37,141 nt of DNA from Bacteroidales bacterium (GTDB lineage: Bacteria > Bacteroidota > Bacteroidia > Bacteroidales > P3), in contig JAFSOU010000033.1 of assembly GCA_017443265.1 (NCBI GenBank), positions 1 through 37,141 of the forward strand, given 5' to 3'. Positions 34,309-37,141 of this stretch are shown one piece after another (the first letter of the stretch is position 1; each line of letters begins with the position of its first letter). A model generated the notes under the pieces. That model was not told the origin of the DNA. It saw only the letters and a program-made list of their open reading frames with translations, and ran no database searches. Position numbers and translations under genes: made by a program.

Positions 34309-35958
34309 ATGGTAAAACGATTTTTTTCATTCATTGCAATTGCAGCTTTCGCTCTGCAATTGAACGCACAAATCAGCTATGGCGGAAAACCGCGCATCGA
34401 AACCGAACCTGCCTTGAGCGAAGCACAGGTACCTTTTGCCAACCTTGAGAAAATCGACAATGCCAAATACATTGCCGAAGATATGGAGATTGGCGGCAAA
34501 GGACATCCCTACCGTCTCAGCGTGATGCAGGACGTGAGCCTCTCTAACAAAACCGATGGCGTTACCACCCGCCTCCCCAACGGAGATTTGGTGTGGCGAC
34601 TTGGCATCAAAACCGAGGGTGCCGAACACGCATTCCCCATTTTCAGCAAGTTCGACATACCCGAGGGCGCCGAAATGTTTATCTACACACCCGATATGGA
34701 CCTTGTGCTCGGCAGTTTCAACATAGAGAATACCGAGGAAAACGGCGGATTCTATTCACAGGCACTGCCCGGCGATGAATTCATCATTGAATATTACGAA
34801 CCAGCCGAAGTGGCCGGACAAGGTGCTCTGGAAATATCGCAGGTGGCGCACGGATACAAAGGTTTCCTCGATTTCCGCAACAATAAACATGACAAAATCC
34901 TCGACAACTCGTCGGGCAGCTGCCAGATAAACGTGGTATGCCCCGCCGGCAACAATTGGAACGACCAAAAACGTTCCACCGTGCTGATGTATATGACATA
35001 CGGCGGTTACGGATATATGTGCACAGGTGCTATGATAAACAACACCAACAACAACAAAACCAACTACATGCTCTCGGCCAACCACTGCATCGAAAGCTTC
35101 AGCAGCCTCACCAGCGTTACTTTCACTTTTTACTTCAACGCCCAGACAAGTACCTGTACCGGTACCTCGGGACAAAGAGGCCAGACTATCAACGGCGCCA
35201 CAAAACTTGCCAATAGCTCATCATCCGATTTTCTGCTTATGAAAATCAATGGTACCATACCCGCCAGTTATAAAGTGTATTATTCAGGATGGACAAGAGG
35301 CACCTCGTCGCTCATAGGATGCTGCATACACCACCCCAGCGGCGACTGGAAAAAAATCTCCATTCCCCGCAATGTGCAGGCTATGAGTGGTCAATATGCC
35401 AATTTCTGGTATGTTAGTTGGAAAACTGGTAGCTCTAACCAAGGCTGCGTAGAGGGTGGCTCTTCCGGCTCTCCTCTGTTCAATGCCAACAAACAGATAA
35501 TCGGACAGCTGAAGGGCGGTTCCAGCGATTGCCAATACGTCAACTATTCCGATTATATGTACGACATGTACGGCCGTTTCGACAAGTCGTGGACTGGCGG
35601 CGGCTCCAACTCTACACGTCTCAGCAACTGGCTCGACCCACAAAACAGCGGAGCAACCTCTTGCCATGGACTTAATTACGACGGAAGCCTTGATATAGAG
35701 ACCGCCGAGGCGGAAAACCGCTCCATATCCCTTTATCCCAATCCCTCAAAGGGCATGTTCAACGTTGAAGTCCCCGAACTCGGCGAAGCATCCTACACCG
35801 TTTATGATATGATGGGGCGTCAGGTTATGCAAGCAAGAACAGTGTTGTCGACGCAAGTGCATAAGATAAACCTCTCCGAACTCCCCAACGGAGCCTACCG
35901 CTTGGAAATCAACGTCAACGACCATAGATACGTAAAACCAATATTGATAAACAAATAA
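34309..35958 (+). CDS. Trypsin-like (S1) serine protease with T9SS sorting domain
   Basis: The 549-residue secreted protease resembles lysyl endopeptidase-type S1 enzymes. It has a signal peptide (about 1-20, ending LNAQ), a beta-rich propeptide-like region (to about 200), the catalytic domain, and a type A T9SS domain (about 475-549, SLYPNPSKG, VYDMMGRQV). The triad is visible: His259 (SANHCIES), Asp307 (SSDFLLMKI) and Ser386 (GGSSGSPLF). The several Cys around it suggest disulfides, as in lysyl endopeptidase. Specificity is not readable with confidence. pta follows by 12 bp. Confidence 0.87.
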   Translation: MVKRFFSFIAIAAFALQLNAQISYGGKPRIETEPALSEAQVPFANLEKIDNAKYIAEDMEIGGKGHPYRLSVMQDVSLSNKTDGVTTRLPNGDLVWRLGIKTEGAEHAFPIFSKFDIPEGAEMFIYTPDMDLVLGSFNIENTEENGGFYSQALPGDEFIIEYYEPAEVAGQGALEISQVAHGYKGFLDFRNNKHDKILDNSSGSCQINVVCPAGNNWNDQKRSTVLMYMTYGGYGYMCTGAMINNTNNNKTNYMLSANHCIESFSSLTSVTFTFYFNAQTSTCTGTSGQRGQTINGATKLANSSSSDFLLMKINGTIPASYKVYYSGWTRGTSSLIGCCIHHPSGDWKKISIPRNVQAMSGQYANFWYVSWKTGSSNQGCVEGGSSGSPLFNANKQIIGQLKGGSSDCQYVNYSDYMYDMYGRFDKSWTGGGSNSTRLSNWLDPQNSGATSCHGLNYDGSLDIETAEAENRSISLYPNPSKGMFNVEVPELGEASYTVYDMMGRQVMQARTVLSTQVHKINLSELPNGAYRLEINVNDHRYVKPILINK

Positions 35959-35970
35959 AAACAGATTGTT

Positions 35971-36972
35971 ATGGACTTAATGTCAAAAATCAAAGCATCT
36001 GCCAAAGCTGCCGGCAAATGCATCGTATTGCCCGAAGGCAACGAAGAACGCACCCTCAAAGCAGCAGACATCATCCTTCAGGAAGGCTTGGCAAAGCTGA
36101 TATTGTTGGGCAACGAACAGGATATCAAAAAAATGGCCGCCGAATGGGGACTTAAAAACATTGACAAAGCCACCATCATCGACCCCCTCAACAACCCCAA
36201 GAAAGAATTCTACGCACAGATGCTGTGCGAGATACGCAAAAGCAAAGGCATGCAGATGCCCGAAGCCCTGAAACTCGTTGAAGACCCACTCTACCTCGGC
36301 ACACTGCTCATCAAAAACAAAGAAGCCGACGGCGAAGTGGCCGGAGCCCGCAACGCCACTGGCGATGTGCTGCGTCCCGCTTTCCAGATAGTTAAGACTC
36401 TCCCCGGCATCAGTGTCGTTTCCGGAGCCTTCATCATGGTGTTCAAAGACAAAAAATGGGGCGACGACGGCATCATGGTCTTCGCCGACTGTGCAGCAGA
36501 CCCCAACACCGACGAAAACAAACTGGCCCAAATAGCCGTTGTTACAGCACAGACAGCCAAAAACATCGCCGGCATCGACCCGCGTATCGCAATGCTGAGC
36601 TTCTCAACTAAAGGCTCCGCCAAACACGAACTCGTCGACAAAGTGGTGAACGCCACACGCATAGCCAAAGAGATGAACCCCGACCTCGTAATCGACGGCG
36701 ACCTCCAGGCCGACGCAGCCATAGTACCCAAGGTTGGCGCCTCCAAAGCCCCCGGCAGCCCCGTGGCAGGAAAAGCCAACGTGCTGGTGTTCCCGTCGTT
36801 GGAAGTGGGCAATATCGCCTACAAGCTCGTCCAGCGTTTCGCCGAAGCCGAGGCCATTGGACCCATCATGCAGGGTATGGCAGCACCTATCAACGACCTC
36901 TCGCGCGGTTGTTCCGTCGAAGACATCGTGAATGTGGTGGCCATCACAGCAACACAAGCCTCAGGCAAATAA
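35971..36972 (+). CDS. pta: Phosphate acetyltransferase (short form)
   Basis: The 333-residue protein converts acetyl-CoA and phosphate to acetyl phosphate, for acetate production with acetate kinase. It is the short Pta, lacking the N-terminal P-loop domain of the E. coli enzyme. Typical segments include VLPEGNEERTLKAADI, DPLYLGTLL, AGARNATGDVLRPAFQ and FPSLEVGNIAYKLVQR. Phosphate butyryltransferase is a close alternative. No acetate kinase gene is in the window, and no promoter fits in the 12 bp upstream, so it probably reads from the protease promoter. Confidence 0.92.
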   Translation: MDLMSKIKASAKAAGKCIVLPEGNEERTLKAADIILQEGLAKLILLGNEQDIKKMAAEWGLKNIDKATIIDPLNNPKKEFYAQMLCEIRKSKGMQMPEALKLVEDPLYLGTLLIKNKEADGEVAGARNATGDVLRPAFQIVKTLPGISVVSGAFIMVFKDKKWGDDGIMVFADCAADPNTDENKLAQIAVVTAQTAKNIAGIDPRIAMLSFSTKGSAKHELVDKVVNATRIAKEMNPDLVIDGDLQADAAIVPKVGASKAPGSPVAGKANVLVFPSLEVGNIAYKLVQRFAEAEAIGPIMQGMAAPINDLSRGCSVEDIVNVVAITATQASGK

Positions 36973-36985
36973 AACACATAGCAAC

Positions 36986-37015
36986 AGAAGGGCTAAAAGC
37001 CCTTCTTTGCTTTTT
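36986..37015 (+). terminator. Intrinsic terminator after pta
   Basis: A perfect 9-bp stem (36986-36994 with 36998-37006) with an AAA loop is followed by TTGCTTTTTG. It lies 14 bp after the pta stop. Confidence 0.8.
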
Positions 37016-37036
37016 GTCGAACCAATACTATTTACT

Positions 37037-37141
37037 ATGCATAAATGGAAAACACTGATAATCCTATTATTCATAATCCCGATATTTGGAGCAGCTAACG
37101 CACAGGAAATGGTGAACCAGCGGCATATAGCCACTCGTTAC
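37037..37141 (+). CDS. 5' end of an exported protein gene (cut by window edge)
   Basis: An ATG at 37037 opens a frame that runs off the window after 35 codons. The peptide has a clear signal sequence: MHKWK, a hydrophobic stretch LIILLFIIPIF, and a cleavage site near ANAQ at about residue 22. The mature start is EMVNQRHIATRY. Nothing more can be said. Confidence 0.65.
   Translation, partial: MHKWKTLIILLFIIPIFGAANAQEMVNQRHIATRY

Overview
The window looks like chromosomal DNA from a member of the Bacteroidota, most likely order Bacteroidales and probably not a typical gut Bacteroides. Four points support this. (1) Several promoters fit the Bacteroidetes form, a TAnnTTTG -7 box with, in the best cases, a TTTG-like -33 box. 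(2) Four large secreted proteins end in type IX secretion (T9SS, Por) sorting domains. (3) There is a complete MoxR/DUF58/BatABCDE aerotolerance operon in the order usual for this phylum. (4) The protein families (BspA-like LRR, gingipain-like C25 peptidase, bacterial GH3 protein, DUF4831, short Pta) are typical of it.

Layout. 1-4.6 kb: a 1469-residue BspA-like leucine-rich-repeat surface protein, AT-rich except at its 3' end, closed by a bidirectional terminator. 4.6-11.6 kb, minus strand: a tightly packed seven-gene run, read as lptG-type permease, GH3 protein, sufE, MIP18/SufT-like gene, C25 peptidase with T9SS domain, LolA-like periplasmic protein, tadA. 11.7-12.8 kb, minus strand: two small lipoprotein genes, one with a Lys/Ala/Thr-rich tail. 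12.8-13.2 kb: a T-tract-rich divergent intergenic region. 13.2-15.7 kb, plus strand: a MORN-repeat periplasmic protein and a polysaccharide flippase-like transporter. 15.7-25.9 kb, minus strand: ten genes moxR-DUF58-(324 aa)-batA-batB-batC-batD-batE-WG repeat protein-rseC, with spacings of 0-12 bp except after moxR. 26.2-29.2 kb: a 1005-residue Asp-box propeller protein with a T9SS domain. 29.3-34.1 kb: tyrS, sodium:solute symporter, DUF4831 lipoprotein, ribonuclease Z. 34.3-37.0 kb: a trypsin-like T9SS protease followed at once by pta. The window ends inside the signal peptide region of one more exported protein.

How the genes fit together. Much of the window serves the cell envelope: secreted T9SS cargo, LPS or lipid transport, a putative flippase, lipoproteins, and the membrane VWA/TPR/MoxR complex. 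Housekeeping genes (tadA, sufE, tyrS, rnz, pta) sit inside or beside these transcription units. I found no RNA genes, insertion sequences, prophage or CRISPR array.

Most unusual signals. (a) At four of six recognised promoters an inverted repeat begins 3-5 nt past the -7 box, so each mRNA should begin with a hairpin or have an operator on its start site. (b) The Bat operon extends into WG-repeat and RseC genes. (c) GH3, LptG and Fe-S assembly genes share one operon. (d) The BspA-like gene is a compositional and repeat mosaic. I see no clearly new defence or mobile system.
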